NCBI GenBank assembly: GCA_021234155.1 | Contig: JAJEKV010000061.1 | Span: 2,009,950-2,073,949, forward strand | DNA from: Isoetes taiwanensis | Lineage: Eukaryota; Streptophyta; Lycopodiopsida; Isoetales; Isoetaceae | DNA: 64,000 nucleotides | Direction of reading: 5' to 3' | Notes under the pieces: model-generated | Told to the model about the DNA's origin: nothing | The model's database searches: none | What the model saw: only the letters and a program-made list of their open reading frames with translations | Shown here: positions 34,990 to 46,899 of the stretch, piece after piece | Layout of the letters: each line of letters begins with the position of its first letter | Numbering within the stretch: position 1 is the first letter of the stretch | Translations under genes and position numbers: made by a program

Positions 34990-35546
34990 AAGGGACTGGA
35001 GTGTGAGCTTGCAATGCCAAGGCCTAGAGTAGAGATTGATCCAAGCCAGATATATTCTATTGATGAGCTCAAAAGATTGAGGCAAAATGAGTACAGGCAG
35101 AGGTGTTATGCGGAGTTGTCTCAAGAGAGGAGATATGAGTTGAGGCATCGGAGAAGGGGTGCAGGTGGCCGTCGGGTAGAGGGATTGGGTGGCAGATATA
35201 TGGAGCAAGAGGGTGTGAGCAGGTAGCAGATGTCAAGCAATGTGGAGAGTGTTCCAGAAGTGGTGGTTGTGTTGAACATGGCAGTTACACATTGGCGGCG
35301 GTGCATACAAAGGATGTAAGCTCGTCATCTGATAGTGAGTTCACGTGGAACAGATTTTGTGTGCATTATCATATTGGATTACTGCATGGTGAGAGTGATA
35401 CTTTTTGTTGCAATTGGGGAGGTCATGTTCTACTAAAGCTGCTTGAATTACCTGCTTCGCTGAGGGATGTTTATAAGCAAACAGTATTTAGCGCGAAAAA
35501 TCGTGCCATCCACAGAAAGAAGAAACTTAGAGCTTACTATGCCTAG
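34990..35546 (+). pseudogene. Possible Helitron-like N-terminal fragment
   Basis: Two ORF pieces (to 35,226 and 35,292-35,546). The first has ELKRLRQNEYRQRCYAELSQ with basic repeats. The second has DTFCCNWGGHVLLKLLELPA followed by LRDVY and KKLRAYYA. A Cys-Cys-Gly block followed by Leu/Pro-rich sequence and an R-Y-N-like end is typical of the region just before the Helitron_like_N domain. No Rep or helicase motif follows, and stops separate the pieces. The match is by eye and partial; an unrelated plant gene fragment remains possible. Confidence 0.35.
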
Positions 35547-35840
35547 ATTGTTAATGTGACAAGAAAGCAAGTCTATTATCAGTTTCTGCAGAAAATAAAG
35601 GTTGTTTTTAGCAAAGATCAAATAGTATCATCACAGATTAAAAGACACGAAGGGAAGGAACAACTCGATAGGAGTCAACAATATGTAGGGTGTTGCCGCG
35701 AGTTTGCTAATAACTTCTGGCTCGAGTGTCGGATTTGAGTGTTCTTTAGTGCGTTGGAAAGCTGGAAATGGGAGTTTTCCATTGTTATATATCTCATATA
35801 ATTTTGCTGTGTCTAGCTTGGCCAGATTTGGGGTTTTCAG

Positions 35841-37665
35841 ATGTTGGCTGCCATGGCAAACCCTAGTTTTTTAGCTTCTAGAACATGTTCTTCAGCTATG
35901 GGTGCCCCCAAAGTGGTAGGTGGTGCCTCAATCTCTTCTTCTATACATGATGTGAACTCTTCTCTACCACTTCTTAATTTACTAAATAATTCTCGCCTTA
36001 ATCCTCTTGCTTTTGACTCTACTCCTGTTAGTATAAGCATGGACATGCAACACTTCCCTCCCCTTTCCAAATATGTCCCTATACCTACTTCTCAAGTAGA
36101 AGCCACCATATCTATTCCTAGCATTACCTCTGCTTCTTTTCCAACTACTTCTGCTGGGCCTCTACCTGCTTCTTTCCGTGGAGTTCTTCGGATGCTGTGG
36201 CTAGGACATCCTCGACATGATTCGTGATTGGATCAAATGTGATATGGCATCTGTTGGACAACCTGCTCGTGTTTCTGCTGCATTGGATATCATGTTGCAG
36301 AACAATAAGAAAGAATTAAGCTCATATCTTCAGATTGCAACCGCAAAGTGATCGTATGGATGTTCAATTACCTTCTGAGGGTGTTTTCTATGAGGCACAT
36401 GAATGTTCAAATGCTTTTATGCAGGTTGGCCTGCCAGTTGTTGAGATTGATCACACTGTGCATTTGCAATGTGTTCAGACTTTTGTGTCCCATGCACTAG
36501 TATGCCATTTCACTGGGCAATTTTTTTTATCTCGGGAGAATTGGATTTTGGCTAAAGCATCATCTTCAGCGATGGGGTCTCCTTAATTATGCATTCTTGA
36601 AGGTGTTGGATAAAGATACTAATTTTTTCTAGTCTTGTTTGACTCATCAATTGCAGTTGACAAGCTTGTGGAACATGGTGTTGATCCTCTTTGAGGACAT
36701 TATCTTCTATACCAGGTTTATTCTCCAGGATTTTTGCCAAGTAAGTCTGGTGCATTGCGCATGCCTTTCTGATTTGCGTTGGAAGATTTTCCACTTGAAT
36801 TGCAAAATCCTAAATTTATGACTACTATTACAAATGGTTTGGGTAGCATCTTGCCCATTCCATTGTTAATGGTCCTCGAATCTGCGTGTCCCTTCCCACT
36901 TGTGTTTCTATTCCTCATTCAGTGGTGGTTAACAGTGGTTCTCTTTTCTTCAAATACAAACTACATTTGCTTGATGGACTAGAGCTTGCCAAGATGTTGC
37001 CCAGTGTTGAAGCTTTTGATACTTATAGATCTAGGCAGACTCCTGTATCTGCCTCAAATTGCTTCTACACCATGTCAGATAGCATCTTCTTCAGTTGTAT
37101 GTCCTGTTGTGTCATCTTCTGATGTGTCTTCTTCTGCACCAGTTAATTCACTAGTAATACCGTCTCTTGTGACTTTTTCTCAAGCCGCTTCTGCATCACC
37201 ACTTCCTTTTAGTGTGTCTGCCTCTCAAACTACGTCATCGAGCCCTCTCAGTGAGGGGCAACCTTCTCGCCTTCAAGATATTGCTCACAAAGAGGAACTT
37301 TTGGAAGAAGGATGGTTTTTCCCACGTATAAAGAAGGTTGCACACCGCAAGAATAGTTCAGCTCCTTTGATTCACCCGGTAGCTCCAGTATCTACTACTA
37401 TTACAGTAGATATTCCTCCACATGATCCAGTGGCATTTAGACACTAGAAGACATGTGCAATAGCTCTTAATGGATCTATGGATGTGGAACTTCGGCCTGG
37501 TATCTGTATCGAAGATATATGTGTATTATTCTTCTCCTTGTTGTGAGAAGAAAGTAATTTTGCTCAATTTGGTCGATTTATCCACTTGGTTTTTATTCCT
37601 ATCTCTGCATTGTATCGTGTATTTTTTAAAGTGATTAATATACTCTGACGCCCATTAAAAAAAAA
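35841..37665 (+). pseudogene. LINE remnant: ORF1 pieces joined to a 3' tail
   Basis: Three open stretches in changing frames (35,841-36,227, 36,335-36,586 and 36,986-37,447). They are Ser/Pro-rich at both ends, with a middle reading LPLELQNPKF-like and ICVSLPTCVSIPHS, which fits the single-strand-binding DUF4283-type ORF1 of plant L1 LINEs. After the last stop at 37,447 comes untranslated sequence ending in TTAAAAAAAAACAATT at about 37,655-37,670, a plausible poly-A tail. No endonuclease or reverse transcriptase is present, so most of ORF2 is missing. Element C inserted directly after this tail. Confidence 0.45.
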
Positions 37666-37670
37666 CAATT

Positions 37671-37675
37671 AAAAG
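37671..37675. repeat. Left target site duplication AAAAG of element C
   Basis: AAAAG directly before the 5' LTR. The same five bases follow the 3' LTR at 50,719-50,723. Confidence 0.9.
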
Positions 37676-39316
37676 TGTGACGGTCCAGGGGAATATACGC
37701 CATAAATACGTATATTCCTGGATCCGTCACCATACAAGTCTATCCTTATAGCCTTGTATACCATAGATTGTGGCACTAGGGGGCATGGCTAAGTTATTCT
37801 CATAACTTAGCCAACCATAGGTTAAGCCATTATCCACGTGGCCTTAACCTATTGGGGCACCGCCACACAGGACTCACCCGATTGGTGCCACGTGGCATCC
37901 TAGGTGGACCTAACTTATATAGGCATAAACCCTAACCCTAGACCTCTTTCCAGCCCTAGCACCCCGAGACTCACCTACTTGTTCGAAACCCCGTTTCGAA
38001 CCTCGTTCGTTGTGGCATAGGCTGGTGCAGCAGCCCCAGCAGGGTAGACCCGTTCTTGGAGTAGGAACAGCAGCTTGTGAGCCGAAGACCATGGAGGCGC
38101 CCGGATCTGGAGGGATAGCTTCAGGAGCAGGTATGTAGGATAGTAGTTGTGATAGCTCATCTGGGATTAGCGTCCCAGATGTGCTAGTATTTTGTATCTA
38201 GAGTAGAGCCATCCTAGAACCCATATTCAACATCTTGAACCCTAATCAAGGAACCCTAACTATCAGTTAGTTGTATGATTAGGTTAAGATGTTCTTCTTA
38301 TGATTATTCTCATGATGTGATGATTATGTGATGATGGTTGATCCTGTTTGCTCCTCTTGTATTGGGAAGGGGGTAGAGACCTAGAGCCATATGTAGTATG
38401 CTCCTAGAGTAGATCCCTTAGTTCCTATTAGTTGCGGCCTGTGCATAGGAGCCCACCAGGCTATTGAGGCTATGTTATGACTCAAAGACCGCATAACGGG
38501 CTAGAGGGAAAGTGGAGGGAGGATCCCCGCCGAGTGGGGGCTTCGGGGATCCCATAGTGGGCTAGGCTTATGGCCTGGTCACTTCGCAGGGCCGAGCATG
38601 GGTCCGACACCTCCCGGGGCAATGGTGTTGCCCCGCCTCTCCTGAGCTGCAAGTGTTGGCTTGGCTCTCGCTTTGGGGGTTCACGGGCACGAATCGCAAG
38701 GCCGCCACGATTCTCTAGCCGCCCACGGCACCTCTAGACCCCGGGGAAGGGAGATGCAACCCTTCCCGCCTCATCCGACCAGGGAGATGCAACCCGGAGT
38801 AGTCCCGATGGGTGATGCCATGGGATTGCGATCCCAAGGCTAGAGTCCCGCCGAGCCCCGATCTAGCCCATCCGCAAAGTATGCACAGAGGGGGCGGATG
38901 GAGTGGTCAACCCTAGCCATTGTTCTATGCCAGCCCCCGCCATTGCCATGTCTCGGTGGCCGCTCTATCTTGAGGCCTAGCCTGGCCACCATCCTCCCAC
39001 GAGTCCGAGCCGGGTAGGAGCTCTCCGCTTTATGGTTTGTGATTATCATCTATGCATTGGTTTATGTGCGATGCACTACCCTCCGAGGTAGTATTTATAT
39101 ATGTTTTATGCTAGTTCGACGTGTTATTATCGCCTCCGGCCAAGTATAGGAGCCCATAGGGGAAGGGCGCCAAGACACCTTTCAGAAATTCCCTTCCCGC
39201 ACTAGAGTCACCCTCGAGCGCGGGTAGAGGAAGGGCCCATGCGGTTGCTGAGCCGGATGGGGGATTTCCTGCCAAGTGTACGGCCGGGCGCCGTATGTTT
39301 AGCAGGGAGCGTCACA
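37676..39316 (+). repeat. 5' LTR of element C
   Basis: 1,641 bp, starting TGTGACGGTCCAGGGG and ending GGGAGCGTCACA. The first 60 bases form an inverted repeat (CCAGGGGAATATACG against CGTATATTCCTGG). Confidence 0.95.
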
Positions 39317-39317
39317 A

Positions 39318-39329
39318 TGGTATCAGAGC
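39318..39329 (+). promoter_or_regulatory. Primer binding site of element C
   Basis: TGGTATCAGAGC, complementary to initiator methionine tRNA, one base after the LTR. Confidence 0.92.
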
Positions 39330-39891
39330 AATGTTCTTGGTTGACCAAGAACTAGCACTGACCATAACCATGAAGTAGTCTAACAGGCCTATAGGGGTGT
39401 GAAATAAACATTTCCACCATCGAACCGCGAAAATGGGGGAAAAATTTTCTCCTAGGTAGTGGGTCAGGACTTAGGTTAAGTGTTAGACGAAGGTTTGAGT
39501 GAGTCAAACGCACCTTCTAGTAAATTTGGAGTGAAAATCATGCATCTGCATCAAATTTCACCTAAAATGGGTCGAAGAATCATGCCAATCGGAGACCCAG
39601 TGAAAAAATGGCGCAAATTCATAGATTGCACTTCGAACCATTAGAAAAATTCGAAATTCAAGTATAATATCAATTAATATGGATTTAACATATATATTAA
39701 TAATTAAATAAGCACTAAATATCTTGTAATTAATAAGGGGGGGCTAATAAATAGGGGTAATTATGGTAGGAGAATATTCTCAGGGACCCTCCTCTTTAAA
39801 TATCTCTGACACCTCATTTTTCCCTCCAAACTTTCCTCTACCTTCTCTCTCTTGACCAGCCTATCCCCACCTGTTTTCTAGACCGTTAAAT

Positions 39892-40980
39892 ATGGCTCGA
39901 ACCAAACAAACCTATAGGAAGACTGGCCCTAGGCCTACCCTCTCCATGGCGCAGGCAGCAGGGCGGCATGTGAAGAAGATACCAGAGCACCTACGGCCCA
40001 AGAAGGGGGAAGAGGAGCTTCCCCCTACCAGCAGCAGCAGCGACGGGTCGTACCACGATGCCGAGAGCAGCCCTTCGTCGGCAGGAACACAAAGAACCGA
40101 CGAATCTCGCCACTTCGGGCCACACATTAATCGGGGGAGGAGCAGGGAGGAGGAGCAGGTCCAAAGAGCCAGTGGATTTGGGCTTTTGCCTTCGCCCCAA
40201 AGAAGAAAGGTAAGGAGAAGGTCGCGGAGTGGCCTGAAGAGAGGGCCGCAAGGAGGAAGAGGGAACGCGAGGAGGAGCTGCGGCGGGAAGAGCGGAGGAC
40301 GAAGAGAAGAAACGACGGTCCCCGCCGAACCGTCGTGATAGAGGAGCCTCCCCGGCGCGAGGAGGAGCAGGTGGAAGGAGAGGAGGAGGAAGAAGATGAG
40401 CAGGGGCAAGGGGCGGACCCGAGACCACCTTACCCAGTGTGGCCCAAGCCACCTAAGGTGGTAAAGAAGCGTAAGGGCGGGCGTGAGCGGCCTTCGCTTT
40501 GAAGGAGGACCGCCTCTACCGACGCCAGCCAAGGCATACTAAGAATACCTTCGCTTGGTGGACAAGGTATAATGATTGGTACCGCCGCGTAACGCCCAAA
40601 GAAGACTGGAGGGAGGCCGGCCGCCAAAGAACCAGCCCAAGCCACCGCCGCCACAGCCCGAGAAGCCGAAGAAGACCCACCATGGGCCTAACTCTGGTAC
40701 ACCCCCAGAATCTTCCCGAGATTAGACACTTTCAACAAAGGCACTAATCTCCTTATTAGGAAGGCACCCTTTGAGCGACTCATGCGGAGGTGATGCAAAG
40801 AGTCGCCACCCACTACAGAGTGACGCCGCCACAACTCGGTGTTGCAAGTAGCCGCCGAGGCCGAAGCTCACCCAGCTTGTTTGAGGAAGGGAACCTCCGG
40901 CGCCGATCCACGCCAAGAGGGTGACCTTGATGCCCAAGGATATATACTTATGCTGCCGCATCCGCAAGGAATACCCTTGA
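39892..40980 (+). pseudogene. Histone H3-like gene inside element C, frameshifted
   Basis: The ORF opens with MARTKQTYRKTGPRP in a good start context (AAATATGG). Residues 1-6 and 8-9 after Met equal the histone H3 tail around K4 and K9; residue 7 is Tyr instead of Ala. A Ser/Glu/Lys/Arg-rich linker follows (frame change before 40,191), then a proline-rich part ending KPKKTHHGPNSGT, like the H3 neck. The histone fold comes next, across several frames: EIRHFQQ (40,718-40,738), TNLLIRKAPFERLMR (40,743-40,787), EVMQ..., LQVAAEA (40,842), LFEEGNL (40,877), IHAKRVTLMPKDI (40,906-40,944), RIR and a stop at 40,980. The order and spacing match H3 helices N to 3. At about 360 codons it is far longer than H3 (136), owing to the linker. 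At least six one-base breaks mean this copy is dead. It lies on the sense strand between primer site and gag. Element B lacks it, so it is cargo. Confidence 0.88.
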
Positions 40981-41746
40981 GGATGCATTTTTGTTTAAAA
41001 GTAATGTAATTATTAAAGTCTCCTATAAATATAAAATTTTGTTGTAAATTGACCTCAATTCTTGTATGAAATTATGTCTAAATAGCTCAAATTTCACTTT
41101 AATTTTGACCATTAAAATTGTATTGTTGAAGGAAAAATTAATTAGTTAGAAACCCTAGCTTAATTAGTTCAAAAAAAAAAAATTGGCGAAACCGGTCGCT
41201 GTCATGGGGGTGGGGTCTCATACCGACGCAGGGCTACTTCTCGCGACGCCACCCGATTTCGGCATTTTGATGCTAGAAATGTCCAATTAAAGTAAGAAAA
41301 GTTGCTAGTTAGGGTAGAATCGTGCTGAAAGTCATGTTAGGATGTTTAATTTTCCTAAAAACCCTTGTAGAAAGTAAATTGACCCGAAACCGGGTCGCTA
41401 AAAACCACCCCCCGGCCCCTCGACGGAGAGCCAATTCTCGACGCCACCGATTTCGCCAATCTTGCCTAGATTGACCAATTTTGACCCAACAAACTCTCAT
41501 GTAGTGTTTCTTGCTTTGATTTGTCTAGAATTGCACGTCATGGTAGCTCATTTGGACACCCAGGGCCATAGATTTGGAGTCTTCCCCATCAAGAACCTTT
41601 GTGCACGAAACCCGAGGCACCCCTAGTCTATAAAAAGGGCCCTCATTTGTCATTTTCTCCCCATCAGAACTGCTCCTAGCTCCTGTGGCGATTTTCTAAC
41701 CCCTTGCTCAAATCCAGCAGCCATTTTTCATAGCCATCTCTCGCCA
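40981..41746 (+). other. Untranslated leader of element C with two hairpin-ended repeats
   Basis: Repeats at 41,185-41,263 and 41,382-41,457 begin with GAAACCGG and end with GACGCCACCGATTTCG or the like, so their ends can pair. They may be RNA packaging or dimer signals. Otherwise the region is AT-rich and non-coding. Confidence 0.55.
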
Positions 41747-41923
41747 ATGGCGCCATCAAGCTTTGTTAGATGGTACAATGACTCTAATCACATCCGTGAA
41801 CTCCCAGCTGAGCAAGCCTTTCATGTCTTCGATCATCTCTTTGATCTTCATGCCACCTTAACCAGAACCCCCTATTACACTGACATCATGTGTCAATATG
41901 ATCAGCAAATTCCGCCCTCTTAG
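41747..41923 (+). CDS. Small accessory ORF of element C (MAPSSFVRWYN)
   Basis: A 58-residue ORF starting MAPSSFVRWYN and containing TRTPYYTDIM. It is the counterpart of the element B ORF at 22,082-21,873. It ends with TAG before the gag region begins. The intact frame in an otherwise heavily frameshifted element may be chance for so short an ORF. It may be the first segment of gag rather than a separate protein. Confidence 0.5.
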   Translation: MAPSSFVRWYNDSNHIRELPAEQAFHVFDHLFDLHATLTRTPYYTDIMCQYDQQIPPS

Positions 41924-42299
41924 TTAGCTTGCCACCTAGGGAGGGAAATGGGTTTCTCTAGATTCTCTTGCTCAAGCCATAGGTGGGGATCCAGGGGCAA
42001 GAACAAGCTCGATAGAACTAGAAACATGCCGCACTACATGACCCGTAAGCATCATAGGCATAGGTATCTTTCGTGCCAAGCAGCCTTTAGCATTGTTCAT
42101 GCAAAGATAGGGCGCTTAACCAACCAGGGAGCCATCAATCCAACCCTTGATTTGGCACCACTCGACACCCGAAAGCAAAGCACAGATAAGCATTCAGAGA
42201 TCGAGACCTCAAAGATACCTAACACTACGGCTCCACATCGAACACCTATGTTGCGATCGAACACGACTATGAAGAGGAGGAGGAAGAGAACCCAAGTTG

Positions 42300-44760
42300 G
42301 GAGATGAGGGAGGCAGAAGAATGGAGAGGCGATAGCTCTCGACAACAAGAAGTTCTAAGGCGAGACTTTGAGCCACCAAGAGGGTATTACGCCCTTACCC
42401 CAAAGATTATCGACGGCGAGGAGTACATATTCGCCACCGACATCCTCAACCTTCCCTACCGCCGAGGAGGGCCTCGTGATCGACGAGCTTCTAAGCCTCA
42501 TAGCACAAGAGCAGGGCAGTGACTTCATCGACTACTCCTACCAAGAGATCCCACGAGGTAGCCGAGCCACACTCCTATGCAGGGGAAACCATGTCGACAT
42601 CCAGCATATCAACAGATTAGGTACATGTTTCAAAGCAGCAAGAACCCATCATCCCGTAAGAAGAATTTCAAGAAATCCAAAGCAAAGTGTACAAGCCGAA
42701 GAGGCCCAAGCTCCAAATTTACCAAAGGCGCCCGTATATGCGCAAGCATCTAGCAAAGATCAACTTGGAGAACGCAACAACTATGTGGAGGGATCACGAA
42801 GATCCGATTGCATTAGATGTGTTCTACGGCTAAGCGCACAAAGGAAGAGTACGGGAGGCACGGGCAGCACAGGGGCAAATCACTGTGTACTACCTTCCGC
42901 CCTTAGTCAAGGCCGATGATAGTCTTCCACAAGGAATTCAGCCCAAGGGGTGAAGAACTGCGGGCGCCCTCATAGCACTCTCGTGGTTTGGACACCATGC
43001 CGTGATAGATTTTGGAATGGACCATGTGATACTCTTCAAAAGATCAAGAGTCCTTCATGCCCCTCGACTTCGCAAGGGGCCACCTCGTAGATGCGACTTG
43101 TCAAGAGGGCGGCAATCGCACTGTAACTCCCAAAGACCACGTAGCAAGAGCATTGGAGGGGGGATCGGCGGCTAGAATCTTGCAGAACATGGGCAAGGGC
43201 ACAAGATTCAAGAAAATCAAGAACTTCTTCAAGCGACGCCATTGATGGAAGAATTGCTTGCTAACTTAATTAAAGTACATTGTAACTCCTTTTAAGTATT
43301 ATCATGAAGTCCATTAAATGTATTTCTATATACTAATTAATGTATTACCATGATTTTGACTTGTAAAAGAAATTTTCATATGATTTCTTTTGTACCTAAC
43401 AACAATTTAATTGTAAGCAAAAATGATCATTGCCTAACCTAATAACATCTATTAATGATCAATCCTTGCAGCAAGGAACTCAAGTGCAGGATCTCAAGAT
43501 CAGCACCGACCACGCAATTGGGTACCAAGGAATCTGTTTGGCAGGGAACAAGAAGATGTCGAGCAGGATATGTCACCGTGAGGCAAATAACGCAAGGTTG
43601 GTGCGTATGAGGAATCGATGCAACACCTCATCAACCGGGCGACACCTCTCATGAATGCACAGAAGATGGTCACCCACCTCCACCTTGTTTTCCCGGTGGT
43701 GACGGTCCCTCAAAGCAGAAGGGAGGGCAAACCAGGGAACGCCGTGGATAGGAGAAGGAAGAGGAGAACCAGAGTCCATCATCATCTAGCTCTAGCTCAT
43801 CGACATGCCTCTTCCAAAGGAGGACAGCTCTAGTCCAATAGTGACTCGCACACCTAAGGCAAGAAAAAGGGCAAGAAAGACAGATGATTACCGTAAAAAG
43901 GTGGATAGTGCTATGAGCAATGTGTGGAAGACAAGGAAGCCGGGCCAGCCTCGTGGAAAGACAGATCGCATGGAAGTCAAGCATGGCTTGATGAAATGGA
44001 AGAATTTGGTAACTCTTACGGAATGAAAGACAAGGATATAGGGAAAGTTGCTACAGCCTAACCCTCATTGGACCGGCAAGGATCCGTGGAAGGGATATGC
44101 TAAGTCTAACAAGTCAAGAGGAACAATTGCAGATTTAAGACTTTTAGCAAGGCTTTCCGTAAGCACTATGTACCAAGGTCTCATACTAGTAGACGATCCA
44201 AAGCCAGCTTTACAAAGTTGAATCGTGGTACCTTATCGCTGGGCTAAGTATACCAAGAATTTATGAGGCTCAGCCGAATGTTCCCGAGTCTCGTAGAGGC
44301 AAGCCGTGGATACTTACATTGAGGGGTTGAACAAAGAATATCAAGAGGCTTGTTAGAGCAATCAACCCAAGTCACCGCAAGCAGTCAAGATAAAGCTATA
44401 AGTTTGAGGAGGCACCAAAGAACTCCAAAGCAGAGAAGCAAATAACCTTCAGGGGTAAGAGTTCGTGGCAAGATCGTGGGCAATATCGTAGTAAGCAATC
44501 AGCCAGCCTACACCATCGTGGAGTCAAAGAGCAAGGTAAGGGTCGAGCAAAGCTTTTGGGGACCGTAAGCCACGTAACGCATCGGGGCAGCCATTTTGCC
44601 GCCTCCTAGATACCGGCCAAGGAAAAGAGACAGAATGCATTGAGAAGAAGTTATGCTTCGTGTGCTTCCAGCCAGTGGCACCGACACATGATTGTCCATT
44701 CGCCATGCAAATGCCTTTGGCGTAACTTGACTGGGACCCCAAACGTAGTTTTTACGAGGA
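42300..44760 (+). pseudogene. Element C gag region with zinc knuckle
   Basis: In order: KIIDGEEYIFATDILNLP (about 42,400), IDELLSLIAQEQGSDFIDYS (about 42,480), ALSWFGHHAVIDFGMDHVIL (about 42,990), TDDYRKKVDSAMSNVWKTRK (about 43,890) and the knuckle LCFVCFQPVAPTHDCPF (about 44,655-44,705). The same blocks occur in the same order in element B. At least five frame breaks are needed to join them. Gag would form the packaging particle. Confidence 0.75.
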
Positions 44761-44879
44761 CGATGACCAGCCAGAGGGGGCCACGACTTCATAGATGGTG
44801 AGTGTCACATATGTGCAAACATTGAGTCGATGAGATAGAGAATCACCAATCATCATCGCGGGCCGATGGGATCATAGAT

Positions 44880-46705
44880 AGTAATCCTTATGTAGTCCCT
44901 ATAGATACAGTAGCTCTCATAATTTTGCATCTCCTAGATTGGCTGCTCTAATGAAGAATAAGGTATTGAAGTCTGCCAAGGCCAAGAGGCTATGGCTAAA
45001 CGGCGCCATTCGCACACTAAGGGGAGGAGGATCACCTTTGACATAGACCTTAGTGGGGCTAAGGGGCCGATGGGGAGCGTAAGTCATGGACATTGGAAGA
45101 TATGATTTGATAGTGGGGATGGAATTTTTGAAGCCAGCCAAAGCCATGATTGATTGCGACCGAATGAAGTCACCATGACGGCACCGCACGGGCAAAGAAG
45201 TTGATAGTGAAAGGTAAGAAGCTACATTCTCCTATGCAAAGGTATTTCTTTGAAGCAAAATAAGGAAGAGTATAGAAAGGAATAAAGTGGATTACATCTT
45301 GAGGTTGGAATCGCTTGGGCCAGTAAAGGTGAGGGAAGTGACCCAAAGGGGAATCACTTGCCCAAAGCAGATAGCAAGGCTTATTTCAGAGTTCAAGGAT
45401 GTATTCCCCTGATGAAATCCGCAAATGCCACCTTATAGGGTGTAGAATGTGAGATCACATTGGCTCCCGGATGCGGCTTCTACCAAGAAGGCGCCATATA
45501 GAATGAGCATTCCGTAATTGATCGAGCTCAAGAAACAAATTGCAGAATTGCTCGAGCTTGGATTTATAAGAGCAAGTGTGTCTCCTTTCGAGCACCTATA
45601 CTTTTGTCAAGAAGAAAGATGGGAACTTAAGAATGTGTATAGACTATCGCCACCAACAAGCGCATTTATAAAGAATAAGTATGCATTACCAAGGGCTGAT
45701 GACCTAATGGACCAGCCACAAGGAGCAAAGGTATTCTCTAAGATTGATTTGAGATCGATACCATCGATAAGAATAAAAGAAGAGGACATCCATAAGACCG
45801 CTTTAACGCGCATGGGTCATTTTGAGTTTACAAGAATGCCCTTTGATTGTCGAACGCCCCCAAGAACGCTTATGCGCCTCATGAACGATATCTTCGTGAG
45901 ACTTCTTGGATGAGTTTGTTATTGTCTTCGACGACATCCTAATCTACAAAGAAGTCCCTTGAAGAGCATTGTCGCATCTCAGAAAGTGTTGGAGAAGTTG
46001 AGACGCCATCGGTTGTATGGGAAGCTCTCTAAGTGCCACTTTGCAACAGCCGGTGGAGTACTTGGGGCATGTAGTAACATCCGAGGGAATCTCCACAGAT
46101 CCATCTAAGATTGAGGCAATAGTTGATTGGCCAGCTCCAAGGAATGTGGCGTAGTAAGAAGCTTTCTGGGTTGGCGGATACTACGTAAAGTTCGCGGAAG
46201 GACTTTGCTAAGTGGGCGCCCCTCCGCCTGACCTCACTAAGGCCAAGAAGATTAAGGATTGGGCTAGCCATTGGTTAGAGAAAGCCCAAGCTTCTTTTGA
46301 GAAGCTTAAAGAGGCCTTTTAACAACAGCACCAAAGGCTTGTTCTCCCGATCCGAGTAAGGATAAGTTGATAGCAACAGATGCAAGCAAGATAGCAACAA
46401 AAGCGCCTTTGATGCAAGAAGGAAGGGTAGTCGCCACGACTCAAAGAAGATGAACGACGCCGAGCAACGCTACCCAACCCATGATCAGAGCTCCTAGCCA
46501 TTGTCGGGCATTGAGGATATGGAGGCATTATTTGTCGGGAAGGAAGTTTCAGCTAGATACCGATCACCGAGCCTTCAAGATCTTTTTCACCCAGCCACCC
46601 CTCAACTTAAGGCAAAGGAGGTGGATGGAATTCCTTGAGGAGTACGATTTTGATATTATATATAAGCCCCGTAAGCTTAATGTTGTAGCAGATGCCCTCT
46701 AGGAG
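44880..46705 (+). pseudogene. Element C protease, reverse transcriptase and RNase H
   Basis: The protease remnant ends with DIGRYDLIVGMEFLKPAKAM (about 45,100). The reverse transcriptase begins near 45,500 with [20 protein letters not shown], then [20 protein letters not shown] (about 45,730), and the metal-binding block reads VFDDIL near 45,930. Tether and RNase H follow ([19 protein letters not shown] at about 46,540, then [20 protein letters not shown]). Frame breaks are frequent. Sequence is close to the fragment at 9,855-10,474. Confidence 0.8.
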
Positions 46706-46899
46706 GCCATTTCGCATAAGGACGATTGCAATGCGATTTCCAATCTTTCGAAAGTGAGTTTGGCAAGAAGATTGAGGAGTCCTTGCCAACCGATGTGGAC
46801 TTCAAGGAGGTGTGGGAAAGCCTCTCCAAGGAAGCCGTAATGCATAAGGAGCGGGAAGCCTTCAAGCATTTTAAAAAGGAAGGCAACCTCGTTGTACCA

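Noticed and set aside
39912-40532. 206-codon minus-strand ORF opposite the H3-like gene
   Set aside because: Leu/Pro-rich shadow of a GC-rich coding region with no motif of its own.
40681-40980. Calling the H3-like fold a centromeric CENH3
   Set aside because: EIRHFQ and TNLLI resemble CENH3, but the tail start ARTKQT.RK and the RKAPFERL block are canonical-like and loop 1 is not clearly longer, so I left it as H3-like.
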